DNA of 41,252 bases from an uncultured bacterium (GCA_947643145.1 CANRVD010000021.1:1-41252); one strand, 5' to 3'; positions 1-10,226 are shown, numbered from the stretch's first letter. The notes: generated by a model from the letters alone, not told the origin. Numbers and translations are program-made.

Positions 1-15
1 TATATTTAGTTTTTA

Positions 16-37
16 AAACCAGCTATATAGGTGGTTT
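16..37 (-). terminator. possible short hairpin terminator
   Basis: AAACCA and TGGTTT form a 6-bp stem around a short AT loop. Read on the minus strand the stem is followed by a few T residues. The gene it would end lies outside or is absent, and bases 38-183 hold no gene that I can support. Weak call. Confidence 0.3.
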
Positions 38-183
38 ATTTGCTATACCTTTCTTGGGTGTCCTCTACTTATTTGTTTCAAACTTGTCTCCTTTCGCATG
101 AGCCTTAGTCTTTCAAATTATTGTAAAAAACATAGCACTGTCATGCAAGTAGCAAGAACAGTTATAATTAACATTGAACCAAA

Positions 184-212
184 AAGACGCCTGCCATTTA
201 TGCAAGCGTCTT
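184..212 (-). terminator. rho-independent terminator after the CD3324-type gene
   Basis: On the minus strand AAGACGCTTGC pairs with GCAGGCGTCTT (11 bp including one G-U) around a 7-nt loop, followed by TTTTTGG. It starts 4 nt beyond the stop codon of the gene at 217-483. Confidence 0.85.
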
Positions 213-216
213 AAAA

Positions 217-483
217 TTATCCATATATTATTTTTTTAATTGTACTATATGCCAGTCCATATTGCTCGGATAATATATCTATCGAATAACCTTCATTAAA
301 CCGTTTTTGAATTTCTCTATTTCGCTCCTGATAAAATGTACGGGCACCACTCATTGTTCCCCATTCTTTCTTTGTCGAAACTTTTGGAATATAGAGCACA
401 CTCCCATCAATATAAGTCTGAAGCTCTTCTAATAATTGCTCTGGCAATATTTCCGCTGCGTTTATATATTTCATATCTGCCAC
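217..483 (-). CDS. CD3324 family small helix-turn-helix protein
   Basis: An 88-residue protein resembling the CD3324 family of Firmicutes, which is distantly related to Mor-type phage transcription activators. The N-terminus (KYINAAEILPEQLLEELQTY, then GSVLYIPK) is the typical part. The C-terminus, with ILSEQYGLAYSTIKKII, reads as a helix-turn-helix whose recognition helix is at the very end. AAGGAG lies 6 nt before the ATG at 483, which supports this start over the ATG three codons later. It is monocistronic, with its own terminator. Targets are unknown. The family assignment is recognition from the sequence pattern; a DNA-binding role is inference. Confidence 0.75.
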   Translation of the reverse strand: MADMKYINAAEILPEQLLEELQTYIDGSVLYIPKVSTKKEWGTMSGARTFYQERNREIQKRFNEGYSIDILSEQYGLAYSTIKKIIYG

Positions 484-538
484 TCCTTATTTATCTACTC
501 ATAAATAAAGTGCAGAAACAGCAGAACATATAGTGTTA

Positions 539-584
539 TTTGCCCATACAGAATTCTATATGCCTGCTATTCTGCATGGGCAAA
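539..584. repeat. imperfect inverted repeat upstream of the CD3324-type gene
   Basis: TTTGCCCAT/ATGGGCAAA forms the outer stem and CAGAAT/ATTCTG continues it inside after one unpaired base on each side, about 15 bp in all with a 14-nt loop. There is no T-tract on either side, so it is not a typical terminator. It lies about 55 bp upstream of the minus-strand gene and could be an operator or leader hairpin. The rest of 484-846 holds only this and the tuf terminator; I see no gene there. Confidence 0.5.
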
Positions 585-777
585 AGTGTTACTGACCCCA
601 TTTTTATATAATGCACGCATTTTTCGCCACATAGCCTTTCCCCCTATCTTTCTATCTTTTTATTAGTGAAATTAGCCTATTCTTTCCACCACTACCTCAT
701 TAACCAGTCAAATATTAATTTTATGACACCGTTTTGGTACCGCCTACGATGTTTTCACTGTTATAATTTTTCAAAAA

Positions 778-803
778 GGGCTTTCCTATTCTTAGGAAAG
801 CCC
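778..803 (-). terminator. rho-independent terminator of the str operon
   Basis: GGGCTTTCCT pairs perfectly with AGGAAAGCCC around a 6-nt loop, followed on the minus strand by TTTTTG. It lies about 45 nt after the tuf stop codon. Confidence 0.92.
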
Positions 804-846
804 CATAAAATCCAGCTTTTTACTAATGAATTCGCCAGAATTCTAT

Positions 847-2034
847 TTACTCAACGATAGTTGCAACCTTACCTGAACCTACTGTCCTTCCACCTTCACG
901 GATAGCGAAGTTAAGACCCTGCTCCATAGCGATTGGATGAATCAGTTCGATTGACATTTCTACGTTATCACCAGGCATACACATTTCTACACCATCTGGT
1001 AAGTTACAAACACCTGTAACGTCAGTTGTTCTGAAGTAGAACTGTGGACGGTAATTGTTGAAGAATGGAGTATGACGTCCACCCTCATCCTTTGTTAATA
1101 CGTATACCTGAGCAGTAAACTTCTTGTGGCAAGTTGTGCTTCCTGGAGCAACAAGAACCTGTCCTCTTTCAACATCTTCTCTCTTGATACCACGAAGAAG
1201 AGCACCAATATTATCACCAGCCTGAGCCTCATCAAGAAGCTTACGGAACATCTCGATACCTGTTACAGTAGTCTTTGTTGTCTCGTCCTTAATACCAACG
1301 ATTTCAACTTCCTCATTTACATGAAGAACACCACGCTCTACTCTACCAGTTGCTACAGTACCACGACCTGTAATTGTGAAAATATCCTCGATAGGCATAA
1401 GGAATGGCTGATCAGTTGCACGCTGTGGGTCTGGAATAAAGCTGTCAACAGCTTCCATAAGTTCCATAATCTTGTCTCCCCACTCACCATTCGGATCTTC
1501 AAGAGCCTTAAGAGCAGAACCCTTAATAATTGGGCAACCTTCAAAACCATACTCTTCAAGGTTTTCTGTAACTTCCATCTCTACTAATTCAATAAGCTCT
1601 TCGTCATCAACCATATCACACTTGTTAAGGAAAACAACGATATAAGGAACGTTAACCTGACGAGAAAGCAGGATATGCTCCTTTGTCTGAGCCATAACAC
1701 CGTCAGTAGCAGCTACTACAAGAATAGCACCATCCATCTGAGCAGCACCAGTAATCATGTTCTTTACATAGTCAGCATGGCCTGGGCAGTCAACGTGTGC
1801 ATAATGTCTCTTCTCGGTTTCATACTCAACGTGAGCGGTAGAAATTGTGATACCACGTTCTCTCTCTTCTGGAGCTTTATCGATATTCTCGAAATCTACG
1901 GCAGCATTACCTGCAACTCTCTCAGAAAGAGTCTTTGTGATAGCAGCTGTTAATGTTGTCTTACCGTGGTCTACGTGACCAATCGTACCAATGTTACAAT
2001 GGGGTTTAGTTCTTTCAAACTTTTCTTTAGCCAT
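847..2034 (-). CDS. tuf: elongation factor Tu
   Basis: The GTPase that carries aminoacyl-tRNA to the ribosomal A site. The 395-residue length matches bacterial EF-Tu. Visible GTPase motifs are GHVDHGKT (residues 19-26), the RGITI switch I segment, DCPGH (about 81) and NKCD (about 136), followed by the two beta-barrel domains ending in [16 protein letters not shown] lies 10 nt before the ATG. It is the last gene of the str operon but is separated from fusA by 346 bp that contain its own near-consensus promoter, so it can be transcribed apart from the ribosomal genes. A strong terminator follows. Confidence 0.99.
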   Translation of the reverse strand: MAKEKFERTKPHCNIGTIGHVDHGKTTLTAAITKTLSERVAGNAAVDFENIDKAPEERERGITISTAHVEYETEKRHYAHVDCPGHADYVKNMITGAAQMDGAILVVAATDGVMAQTKEHILLSRQVNVPYIVVFLNKCDMVDDEELIELVEMEVTENLEEYGFEGCPIIKGSALKALEDPNGEWGDKIMELMEAVDSFIPDPQRATDQPFLMPIEDIFTITGRGTVATGRVERGVLHVNEEVEIVGIKDETTKTTVTGIEMFRKLLDEAQAGDNIGALLRGIKREDVERGQVLVAPGSTTCHKKFTAQVYVLTKDEGGRHTPFFNNYRPQFYFRTTDVTGVCNLPDGVEMCMPGDNVEMSIELIHPIAMEQGLNFAIREGGRTVGSGKVATIVE

Positions 2035-2213
2035 TTTTAATTATCCTCCTTTAATTCATAGGCATATCCGCCTAAACACTTCCAGTCATGCCACCTGTGG
2101 CAGCACAAACATTATCATGAAATACATTTCCCCTCGCTGCAGTTCGCCAAATGCATATAAAAATATATGCACCTGACTTGCCACTTTGTGGGAATAAACA
2201 CATTATGGGCACT

Positions 2214-2242
2214 ATTATATTGCATATTCAGCGATATTTCAA
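2214..2242 (-). promoter_or_regulatory. sigma-A promoter of tuf
   Basis: On the minus strand TTGAAA, a 17-nt spacer and TATAAT. It lies about 180 nt upstream of the tuf ATG, inside the 346-bp gap 2035-2380, which otherwise holds an AT-rich stretch and no gene. The long leader contains a short TGCCAC/GTGGCA dyad near 2090-2103. Confidence 0.8.
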
Positions 2243-2354
2243 GTGCTTTTCCATATTACATCTACGAATTTACTATATTCAATTCTAACAAAATGTCGAA
2301 AAAAGCAAAAATATTTTTTTCTTTTTTCTCCTCATTATATCTGATAAACAGACT

Positions 2355-2386
2355 AATTAATTTGTATATCTTTACACAAATTAATT
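2355..2386 (-). promoter_or_regulatory. AT-rich hairpin overlapping the fusA stop codon
   Basis: AATTAATTTG and CAAATTAATT are perfect 10-bp arms around a 12-nt loop, and the fusA stop codon lies in one arm. There is no T-tract after it on the minus strand, so it may be an mRNA 3'-end stabiliser or a partial attenuator rather than a full terminator. Confidence 0.4.
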
Positions 2387-4501
2387 ACCATTCTTTGCTG
2401 CAAGTACCTTGTCCTGTACATTCTTTGGACACTGTGCATACTTCTCAAAGAACATAGAGTAGTTACCACGTCCCTGTGTTGTGGAACGAAGCTCTGTGGA
2501 GTAACCAAACATCTCTGCCAATGGCACAAATGCTCTTACAATCTTACCACCACCAAGGTCATCCATACCTTCAATCTGTCCGCGCTTTGCATTCAGACTT
2601 CCGATAACATCACCCATATACTCTTCTGGCATGGTTACTTCAACCTTCATAATTGGCTCAAGCAATACTGGATTCCCCTTCTTCATCGCATCCTTGAATG
2701 CCATGGAACCGGCAATATGGAATGCCATTTCACTGGAATCGACTTCATGGTAAGAACCATCCCATACAGTAGCGTGTACACCAAGTACAGGATATCCACC
2801 AAGAATACCAGCCTGTGCAGCCTCTTCAATACCCTCGCCGACTGCTGGAATATACTCTTTAGGAATTGCACCGCCGACTACAGTAGAGTCAAACTTGAAT
2901 GTCTCCTCGCCATTAGGGTCCATCGGCTCAAACTTAACCTTACAATGTCCATACTGACCACGTCCACCAGACTGCTTTGCATACTTACTGTCTACATCAA
3001 CAGGAGTGGTAAATGATTCTTTATAAGAAACCTGTGGAGCACCAACATTTGCTTCTACCTTAAATTCGCGAAGCAGACGGTCAACGATAATTTCAAGATG
3101 GAGCTCACCCATACCTGCAATAATTGTCTGTCCGGTTTCCTGATTTGTATGAGCACGGAAAGTAGGATCTTCTTCTGCAAGTTTTGCCAAAGCTTCACCC
3201 ATCTTACCCTGTCCATCTTTCGTCTTTGGCTCAATCGCAAGCTCGATAACCGGCTCAGGGAATTCCATAGACTCTAAGATAACCGGATGCTGTTCATCAC
3301 AGATTGTATCACCTGTTGTAGTAAGCTTAAATCCTACTGCTGCAGCGATATCTCCAGAATATACCTTATCTAACTCTTCTCTCTTATTTGCGTGCATCTG
3401 CAAAATACGTCCTACACGCTCTTTCTTATTCTTCGTAGCATTTAATACATAAGAACCTGAATTTAAAGTTCCTGAATAAACTCGGAAGAATGCAAGCTTA
3501 CCAACAAATGGGTCAGCCATAATCTTAAATGCCAGTGCTGAGAAAGGCTCATCATCAGAAGAATGGCGGCTAACTTCATTACCATCTTCATCCACACCTG
3601 TGATATCAGGAATATCAGTTGGTGCAGGCATATACTCTAAAATCGCATCCAAAAGCTTCTGTACGCCCTTATTTCTGTAAGCAGAACCACAGCATACAGG
3701 AACTGCCTTACACTCACAGGTAGCCTTACGAAGAGCAACCTTCATATCATCAACTGCAGGCTCTTCTCCCTCCAGATAAACCATCATTAAGTCATCATCA
3801 AGGTCACAGATTTTTTCCACAAGTTCTGTGTGGTACTCCTCTGCCTGCTCCTTCATATCCTCAGGAATCTCTGTAATTGTGATATCCTCACCCTTGTCAT
3901 CATTATAGATATATGCTTCCATCTCAAACAAGTCAATGATTCCCTTAAATTCATCTTCCTTACCAATTGGTAACTGAAGCATAATCGCATTTTTTCCTAA
4001 TCTCTCACGAATCTGATCTACAGCTCCGAAGAAATTAGCACCTAAAATATCCATCTTATTAATGAAAGCCATTCTAGGTACGTTATATGTGTCAGCCTGC
4101 CGCCAAACATTCTCTGACTGAGGCTCAACACCACCCTTAGCACAGAAGACACCAACTGCACCATCAAGTACACGAAGGGAACGCTCAACCTCAACTGTGA
4201 AGTCTACGTGTCCTGGTGTATCAATAATGTTGATACGGTGTTCCAATGCGCCATCTTTAAGCTTTGCATGATCTTCCATTGTCCAGTGACAAGTGGTAGC
4301 TGCAGATGTGATTGTAATACCTCTTTCCTGCTCCTGCTCCATCCAGTCCATAGTAGCAGTACCTTCATGAGTATCACCAATCTTATAATTAACACCGGTA
4401 TAATATAAGATACGCTCTGTAAGCGTTGTCTTACCTGCATCAATATGAGCCATGATACCGATATTTCTTGTTCTCTCAAGTGGATATTCTCTTCCAGCCA
4501 A
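2381..4501 (-). CDS. fusA: elongation factor G (TTG start)
   Basis: The translocation GTPase of the ribosome, 706 residues, normal for bacterial EF-G. Motifs: AHIDAGKT (18-25), RGITI, DTPGH and NKMD, followed by the standard EF-G domains II-V. The start codon is TTG at 4501: AGGAGG lies 9 nt before it, the protein then begins [15 protein letters not shown] as in the family, and no in-frame ATG occurs before residue 17 inside the P-loop region. It lies 49 bp after rpsG, with no promoter visible between them, and belongs to the same str transcript. A TTG start on so highly expressed a gene suggests deliberately lowered initiation; that is inference. Confidence 0.98.
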   Translation of the reverse strand: MAGREYPLERTRNIGIMAHIDAGKTTLTERILYYTGVNYKIGDTHEGTATMDWMEQEQERGITITSAATTCHWTMEDHAKLKDGALEHRINIIDTPGHVDFTVEVERSLRVLDGAVGVFCAKGGVEPQSENVWRQADTYNVPRMAFINKMDILGANFFGAVDQIRERLGKNAIMLQLPIGKEDEFKGIIDLFEMEAYIYNDDKGEDITITEIPEDMKEQAEEYHTELVEKICDLDDDLMMVYLEGEEPAVDDMKVALRKATCECKAVPVCCGSAYRNKGVQKLLDAILEYMPAPTDIPDITGVDEDGNEVSRHSSDDEPFSALAFKIMADPFVGKLAFFRVYSGTLNSGSYVLNATKNKKERVGRILQMHANKREELDKVYSGDIAAAVGFKLTTTGDTICDEQHPVILESMEFPEPVIELAIEPKTKDGQGKMGEALAKLAEEDPTFRAHTNQETGQTIIAGMGELHLEIIVDRLLREFKVEANVGAPQVSYKESFTTPVDVDSKYAKQSGGRGQYGHCKVKFEPMDPNGEETFKFDSTVVGGAIPKEYIPAVGEGIEEAAQAGILGGYPVLGVHATVWDGSYHEVDSSEMAFHIAGSMAFKDAMKKGNPVLLEPIMKVEVTMPEEYMGDVIGSLNAKRGQIEGMDDLGGGKIVRAFVPLAEMFGYSTELRSTTQGRGNYSMFFEKYAQCPKNVQDKVLAAKNGN

Positions 4502-4550
4502 GACTCTTTACCTCCTAATTTAATACAAATATGATATGCAGTACACCGGC

Positions 4551-5129
<579 letters not shown>

Positions 5130-5543
5130 TTACTTCTTAGGTCTCTTTGCTCCATACTTAGAACGGCCCTGCTTTCTATTTGCAACACCTGCTGTATCGA
5201 GCGTACCACGTACGATATGATATCTTGTACCTGGCAAGTCCTTTACTCTTCCACCACGGATAAGAACAACGCTATGCTCCTGTAAGTTATGTCCCTCACC
5301 TGGGATATAGCTTGTTACTTCGATACCGTTAGAGAGACGAACTCTGGCAGTTTTTCTAAGAGCTGAATTAGGCTTCTTAGGTGTAGCTGTACGAACTGCA
5401 GTACAAACACCTCTCTTCTGAGGAGAGCTCTGTGCTACAACCTTCTTATTAAGAGAATTGTAAGAGTACTGAAGTGCAGGAGAAGTAGACTTCTTTGTAG
5501 AAACCTTTCTTCCTTTTCTAACTAACTGGTTAAATGTTGGCAT
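5130..5543 (-). CDS. rpsL: 30S ribosomal protein S12
   Basis: The decoding-centre protein of the 30S subunit. AGGAGG lies 8 nt before the ATG at 5541-5543, giving [12 protein letters not shown] and 137 residues, the long Firmicutes form. A GTG three codons earlier overlaps the Shine-Dalgarno sequence and is rejected. [11 protein letters not shown] carries the lysine altered in streptomycin-resistant mutants, here wild type, and the GGRVKDLPG loop is also normal. It is the first gene of the str operon, behind a consensus promoter. Confidence 0.98.
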   Translation of the reverse strand: MPTFNQLVRKGRKVSTKKSTSPALQYSYNSLNKKVVAQSSPQKRGVCTAVRTATPKKPNSALRKTARVRLSNGIEVTSYIPGEGHNLQEHSVVLIRGGRVKDLPGTRYHIVRGTLDTAGVANRKQGRSKYGAKRPKK

Positions 5544-5642
5544 TAATTTCACCTCCTATGATTAGATTTTTTACTCCTTTTTATGCACGCAAAATCGGTT
5601 ACAGTTCACTTCGTAACAATAACCCAAAATGCACACTCAGTC

Positions 5643-5671
5643 AGTATAACTCCGGGGTGTGCACTTGTCAA
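5643..5671 (-). promoter_or_regulatory. sigma-A promoter of the str operon
   Basis: On the minus strand TTGACA, exactly 17 nt, then TATACT, about 100 nt before the rpsL start. This is the strongest promoter match in the left third of the window and fits a ribosomal operon. Confidence 0.88.
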
Positions 5672-5698
5672 GCAATATTTTGTTCATTCTATTATGTT

Positions 5699-5716
5699 GT
5701 TACTATTCACAGTAAC
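5699..5716. repeat. dispersed intergenic motif, copy 1
   Basis: GTTACTATTCACAGTAAC, with 6-bp inverted arms. It lies 5 nt downstream of the DUF5711 stop codon and upstream of the str promoter. It matches 25168-25185 at 16 of 18 positions; related degenerate copies are near 10266, 15793 and 25268. Confidence 0.6.
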
Positions 5717-5720
5717 TCTA

Positions 5721-6890
5721 TTATTTCAATTTTATTACCTTTATTTTCGAATTCTGAATCAAAAAATAGCGGTTTTGTTTTTTACTTGGAAAGAAATAAC
5801 TGATTCTATTTTTTATTTTTTTATCAAATTTTTTCACTCCGTTAATCCGGTAAATCATGCAGTGCTCATTAGAATTTAATAAAATCTCATCTCCTCTTAT
5901 CTGTACTTTTGTATATGTACCTGAAATAGTAGTTGACAATTTTTCTTTGGCATGAATGTCATAAACTTTCATACGCGCATTGTCATCATCATTTTTTAAA
6001 ATCACGCCCACATACTCCTCACTGATAAATGCACTCTGTATCTCATCCGAAAATTCTTTCTGTCCTGCCTCTTCCGGCTGCCGCATATTCTCCCACAGGT
6101 AAAATCCCTTTTCTCCAAACAGGCATACAGTTGCATCATCCATAAAACGTACTTCTGAAATTATGAGTCCATCATAATTATGGGCGCCTACCAGGCAATT
6201 TGCATTTTTCCCAACCTCCGTAAAATTATAAAAAGTAACCCGGCTCTGAGCGATTCCCGTTGTAACACACAGATACGAGACAACAACACTGCTTCCATCC
6301 GGCGACAAATCCAAACTGACAGGATAACCATCTTCTACGTTCGTAGGTATCTCCGCAAGCAGTGTTCCCGATTTGTCAAATGGATTATACAATGCGATTG
6401 TATTAGAAGATACTTCTTCCATTAAGACTGCAATCACCCCCTGCTTGGAAACACGTACTTGTACGATTGGATAATCTACTGTAAATTCCGTTCCCGTTCC
6501 TGTCCCCTTGTTAACATAAAGTGATTTCCCACCAATATCTGCAATCACTGCACTTTTTTCGCAGGTATCCACACTGGGGTTTGCCATATCATAACTCCCA
6601 CTCCAAATAGAATTTCCTTTCTGGTCTACTGCTGTCACTCCATCCCTGTCATACCGCAGAATCCCTTCCTGATAAGACATGTAAGACATCGAATCCCCGC
6701 TCTTAACATATACAGATTTTTCAACTTTATAGGAACTGTACTGCCTGTTAATAAACCAGTGAAAGCCAAGATAAAAAATCGCTGCACACACTGCAATGCA
6801 TGCCGCTGCCGTTATCACAAATATTATTTTTCTCTTTCGCTGCTCCTTTAGTGCAATAATATCAAAGGAACGTCCAATCAAACTTTCCAT
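5721..6890 (-). CDS. DUF5711 family membrane-anchored beta-propeller-like protein
   Basis: A 389-residue protein matching the DUF5711 pattern. A basic segment (KEQRKRK) precedes one membrane span at about residues 22-46. The rest should lie outside the membrane and consists of repeated beta-strand blocks such as GVTAVDQKGNSIWSG and LSPDGSSVVVSY, typical of a WD40/PQQ-like propeller. No catalytic motif is visible. GAGGAAGAGTC precedes the ATG. It follows the LysM gene by 92 bp on the same strand, with no clear terminator between, so the two probably form an operon and may act together at the cell envelope. Function is unknown. Confidence 0.7.
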   Translation of the reverse strand: MESLIGRSFDIIALKEQRKRKIIFVITAAACIAVCAAIFYLGFHWFINRQYSSYKVEKSVYVKSGDSMSYMSYQEGILRYDRDGVTAVDQKGNSIWSGSYDMANPSVDTCEKSAVIADIGGKSLYVNKGTGTGTEFTVDYPIVQVRVSKQGVIAVLMEEVSSNTIALYNPFDKSGTLLAEIPTNVEDGYPVSLDLSPDGSSVVVSYLCVTTGIAQSRVTFYNFTEVGKNANCLVGAHNYDGLIISEVRFMDDATVCLFGEKGFYLWENMRQPEEAGQKEFSDEIQSAFISEEYVGVILKNDDDNARMKVYDIHAKEKLSTTISGTYTKVQIRGDEILLNSNEHCMIYRINGVKKFDKKIKNRISYFFPSKKQNRYFLIQNSKIKVIKLK

Positions 6891-6982
6891 GACTCTTCCT
6901 CAGTTTCTATTCGTTATGCCTTGCATTATAACCCATCCTTTCAAACAACGCAACTGCAACACAAAAAGTTCAAATTTAATTC

Positions 6983-8245
6983 TTACTTTTTCTTTTGCCT
7001 TTCTTCTTCTGCATAATCCGGCAAAAGGATTCTCTGCCCCTGCCTGATTTTATCCCCGTCCTTGATATTGTTCTTTTTCTTCACCTTTTCCAAATACGCC
7101 AATGTATGATACTGCCGCCAGACAATCTGACTCAAAGTATCCCCTTCCTGTACAATATAGCTTGACATTACTACTGGCTTTGAAACCGGCTTCGGCTTTT
7201 TTGTCGTCTTTGGCTCCGGTGATGGTACAGCAGTGCTTTTTTCCGGAGCCTGCGTCTGCTTCACAACAGGACTTTTTTGGGGTATCGCAGTGGGCTGTAG
7301 CGTTGGTTTTAATGCTTCCTCCAGCTTTTTCTTATCCGTCTCTTCTATATCTTCTTGCTTTTTAGTTTCCTTTCCGTCTGCCGGCTTGTCCGTTTCTTTT
7401 TCATCATCCGGTTTTTCTGTCACATTTGTGGCAGCATTTGATAAGGTTTCAATCGTTTTTTCCAGACTGTCAATTTTTTTCGTACTCTGTATCAGTAAGT
7501 TCGCCCCTAACAGCGCTAACACAGCTAACAATACCCCGACGCTATACATTGCAAGTTTTTTCGTATCCTTCTGCACTCCGTTACGCTGTATTACAGTTCG
7601 TACATTTGCCGTTACTTTATCCTGATAGGTTGATTCAAAGCTCTTCTTAGGTTGTCCACGCAGCATAAACTCCTGCATCTGCGGATTTTTTTCATAATAA
7701 ATCATATATCCCGGAAGTTCTTTTAATTCGCCATTTTCCCATCGGAAAACCTTCTCCTCCTTCTCACCCAAATCCTCCATAAAAAAGATTTTTCCTTCCT
7801 GAGAAAAATGCTTTTTCTGTATCTGCCTGATTGCATTGTCCATATGGCTGTTCCAAAGGCTGACTCCACATCCCCATCCAAGTACTTCTGCACCCGGAAA
7901 ATGCTTCGATCCAAGTTCATAAATCTCCTGCCACTTTTCCGAATTAAAGTTATGGTTTTCTTTTAAAATGTCTAACTCAACCTCAATTGCACCATATATA
8001 AAACCCACATCACGGGCCTTGTCTTCCCCTCTTTTTCCTACCAGAATGACAAGAGCCTTGTCCTGCTTTTTCCGAAAGACCTGATGTATGTAGGTTACGA
8101 CATAATCTTCTATGTATACTCGGTTCTTTTCCGGCTGCTCCCCCATCTGGCGTATATTTTCCGGTAATCTGTTAAATCTATATCCCTTGTCTGTCTGCTT
8201 GTCTGTCTGCTTGTCCGCACTCATATCTTTATTCTGATTCTCCAT
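6983..8245 (-). CDS. membrane protein with MPN-like N-terminal domain and C-terminal LysM
   Basis: A 420-residue protein when started at the ATG at 8245, which has AAGGTG about 8 nt upstream; the frame is open further, but only through a palindromic element. Residues 42-186 look like an MPN (JAB/Mov34) fold: VYIEDYVVTYIHQVF, ALVILVG, GFIYGAIEVE, then EVLGWGCGVSLWNSHMDNA. The S133-x-x-D136 part of the JAMM signature is kept, but the two metal-binding histidines are missing (GWGCG). A membrane span lies at 231-253, a Lys/Thr/Pro-rich linker at 270-360 and a LysM peptidoglycan-binding domain at 363-410 (YIVQEGDTLSQIVWRQYH). The LysM part should be outside the cell and the MPN-like part inside. 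The LysM call is firm; the MPN-like call is inference from pattern. Confidence 0.75.
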   Translation of the reverse strand: MENQNKDMSADKQTDKQTDKGYRFNRLPENIRQMGEQPEKNRVYIEDYVVTYIHQVFRKKQDKALVILVGKRGEDKARDVGFIYGAIEVELDILKENHNFNSEKWQEIYELGSKHFPGAEVLGWGCGVSLWNSHMDNAIRQIQKKHFSQEGKIFFMEDLGEKEEKVFRWENGELKELPGYMIYYEKNPQMQEFMLRGQPKKSFESTYQDKVTANVRTVIQRNGVQKDTKKLAMYSVGVLLAVLALLGANLLIQSTKKIDSLEKTIETLSNAATNVTEKPDDEKETDKPADGKETKKQEDIEETDKKKLEEALKPTLQPTAIPQKSPVVKQTQAPEKSTAVPSPEPKTTKKPKPVSKPVVMSSYIVQEGDTLSQIVWRQYHTLAYLEKVKKKNNIKDGDKIRQGQRILLPDYAEEERQKKK

Positions 8246-8352
8246 TGCCACACACCTTTCCAATCCTATAAATACTAGAATTGTAGCACACGGATTTCCC
8301 GGAATTTGTCGAAAAGAGAGAGCATTTCCATTTATTTCCTCTATATAATTCG

Positions 8353-8522
8353 ACACTAGTGTGCTGACCGCATTATATTTAGCTGAATTTCGCAGAATAT
8401 TTTTCTGAGAGTGCTGTTTCACAAACGCAGGCGTAGCGGGCTACGCTGAGGCTTGGGGAATAGTGCTATCAGGAAAATAGGCAAGGAAGTTTAGCTAAAT
8501 ATAAACGTGTCAGTACACTAGT
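8353..8522. repeat. 170-bp palindromic MITE-like element
   Basis: The whole stretch folds on itself. The ends are ACTAGTGT-type inverted repeats about 37 nt long, with roughly 31 positions matching. Imperfect complementarity continues inwards, with many changes that keep G-U pairing, and the centre is a perfect GCGTAGC/GCTACGC hairpin with a 2-nt loop at 8431-8446. The symmetry centre of the ends (8437.5) and of the hairpin (8438.5) agree. It lies in the divergent gap 8246-8627, between the LysM gene and yyaC, and has no gene of its own. A MITE or a structured RNA element are both possible. Confidence 0.7.
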
Positions 8523-8627
8523 ACAACGAATATTGCAGATAAATGGTTTGAATTTCTTTTTTTGGGAAACACTTACTATAAGCCGCAAAATTCGCTTGAA
8601 AAAATATTTAAGAAATGGAGAATATAA

Positions 8628-9236
8628 ATGGATATATTAAAGAAAAGAAAGACTTTCTTTTTAGAAGACAGCCTTTCCGAATCCGAACAACTATACTATT
8701 ATAATGTGCAGCAAAGACAGGCACAAATGGAATTTTCGACGCAAATCCGAAAATTAAAGAAATATATTCAAAACATCAACCGTACCCCTGTCTTCTTATG
8801 TATTGGCTCTGACCGGGCTACCGGTGACTGCTTTGGCCCCCTGATTGGTGAAAAGCTCACTCATAAATTCGCATCCAGTAAAACTCCGTCTGCAATGCCT
8901 ATCGTTTATGGCACTTTGCAGACTCCTGTTCATGCTGTCAACCTCTCAAATGTTATAAACCAGATTCAAAATACATTTTATCATCCGTTCATTATTGCAG
9001 TGGATGCCTCTCTCGGTATCAGACAGCATATTGGATATATCACTCTTGGAAACGGTCCTCTGCTTCCAGGAATTGGTGTCCAGAAAGAACTTCCACATAT
9101 TGGTAATGCAGCAATTACAGGCATCGTAAACCTTGCCGGAAAGAACAGCCATACAACCCTTCAGACAACACGCTTATCTACAGTTATGGAATTAGCTGAT
9201 TTTGTTGTTAAAGGAATTTCCTCTGTTTACCATTAA
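8628..9236 (+). CDS. yyaC: YyaC-type sporulation protein (DUF1256)
   Basis: A 202-residue protein of the YyaC / germination-protease-related family made in sporulating Firmicutes. The core runs from FLCIGSDRATGDCFGPLIG (about 57-75) through IIAVDASLG and LGNGPLLPGIGVQKELPHIG, which is the fold shared with hydrogenase-maturation-type and GPR proteases. The first 50 residues are a charged, probably coiled helix. GGAGAATATAA precedes the ATG. It stands alone on the plus strand between a palindromic element and recR. It points to a spore-forming host. Substrate and exact role are not established, to my knowledge. Confidence 0.85.
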   Translation: MDILKKRKTFFLEDSLSESEQLYYYNVQQRQAQMEFSTQIRKLKKYIQNINRTPVFLCIGSDRATGDCFGPLIGEKLTHKFASSKTPSAMPIVYGTLQTPVHAVNLSNVINQIQNTFYHPFIIAVDASLGIRQHIGYITLGNGPLLPGIGVQKELPHIGNAAITGIVNLAGKNSHTTLQTTRLSTVMELADFVVKGISSVYH

Positions 9237-9277
9237 AAAGGGTTGAGCCTTCCCGTAAGTTAAAAAAATATGCTGCA

Positions 9278-9874
9278 TCACATATCCACTCTTCCTTCTA
9301 AGGCACGGTAAAGAGTAACCTCATCAATGTATTCCAAATCTCCCCCCGCAGGCACGCCGCTGGCAATCCGGCTTACTTTAATCCCCAAAGGCTTAACCAG
9401 CTTACTGATATAAGTTGCCGTTGTATCTCCTTCCAGATTCTTATTGGTTGCTACGATTACTTCATCCACATCCCCCTGCAGCCTTACCATCAGCTCACTC
9501 AGCCGGATATCCTGCGGTCCAATTCCCGCCATAGGCGAAATTGCTCCATGCAGCACATGGTATACCCCATCAAATTTACCTGTCTTTTCATAAGCTGCCA
9601 AGTCTCTTGGATTTTCCACGACCATAATCTGACGGTGGTCGCGTTTTGGATTACTGCAGATTGGACAGCATTCATCATCTGTGTATGTACAGCACTCCTT
9701 GCAATAGCGCACATTTTTCTTTGCACTGACCATAGCAGCAGACAACCCCTCTACCTGCTCTGCAGGCATATTTAAAATATGAAATGCAAGACGCTGTGCT
9801 GACTTTGCACCAATTCCCGGCAAATGGGATAACTGTTCCACCAGATTACTAATCTGGGTACTATAAAAGTCCAT
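9278..9874 (-). CDS. recR: recombination mediator protein RecR
   Basis: RecR works with RecF and RecO to load RecA on single-stranded gaps. The 198-residue length is typical. It has an N-terminal helix-hairpin-helix (LSHLPGIGAKSAQRLAFHIL), a four-cysteine zinc finger (CKECCTYTDDECCPIC) and a Toprim domain beginning IMVVENPRDLAAYE. It starts 1 nt after the ybaB stop codon, so the two are probably translationally coupled. The order dnaX-ybaB-recR is a classic conserved bacterial cluster. Confidence 0.97.
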   Translation of the reverse strand: MDFYSTQISNLVEQLSHLPGIGAKSAQRLAFHILNMPAEQVEGLSAAMVSAKKNVRYCKECCTYTDDECCPICSNPKRDHRQIMVVENPRDLAAYEKTGKFDGVYHVLHGAISPMAGIGPQDIRLSELMVRLQGDVDEVIVATNKNLEGDTTATYISKLVKPLGIKVSRIASGVPAGGDLEYIDEVTLYRALEGRVDM

Positions 9875-9875
9875 G

Positions 9876-10226
9876 CTAGAACATTCCCCCCAGTCCTCCC
9901 AGACCGCCGGTCAACTGCTGCATCATTTCACTGTTTTCTTCTTCCATTTTACGAAGTGCCTCATTTGTTGCTGCAACAATTAAATCTTCTAACATTTCAA
10001 TGTCATCCGGGTCCACAACTTCCTCTGTAAGTTTTACAGAAAGGATTTCTTTTTTGCCGGATACACGTACGGTAACAGCTCCGCCTCCGGCAGTTGCCTC
10101 CCATTCCTTTTCTTCAAATTCTTTTGACTTTTCTTCCATCTGACGCTGCATCCTCTGTGCCTGCTTCATCAAATTATTCATATTTCCAGGCATTGCACCA
10201 CCTGGAAATCCACCACGCTTTGCCAT
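9876..10226 (-). CDS. YbaB/EbfC family nucleoid-associated protein
   Basis: A 116-residue DNA-binding protein of the YbaB/EbfC family, which forms tweezer-like dimers. The signature is a glycine/methionine-rich start ([20 protein letters not shown]), a helix ([20 protein letters not shown]), the strands [19 protein letters not shown], and a glycine-rich tail. It lies between dnaX and recR, its usual place. Confidence 0.95.
   Translation of the reverse strand: MAKRGGFPGGAMPGNMNNLMKQAQRMQRQMEEKSKEFEEKEWEATAGGGAVTVRVSGKKEILSVKLTEEVVDPDDIEMLEDLIVAATNEALRKMEEENSEMMQQLTGGLGGLGGMF

Noticed and set aside
8246-8422. Longer N-terminus for the LysM protein
   Set aside because: The extra codons translate the palindromic element; the ATG at 8245 has a better ribosome binding site and the protein then starts with a normal charged sequence.
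9237-9277. Terminator between yyaC and recR
   Set aside because: Only a 4-bp AAGG/CCTT stem is visible; too weak to call although the genes converge.
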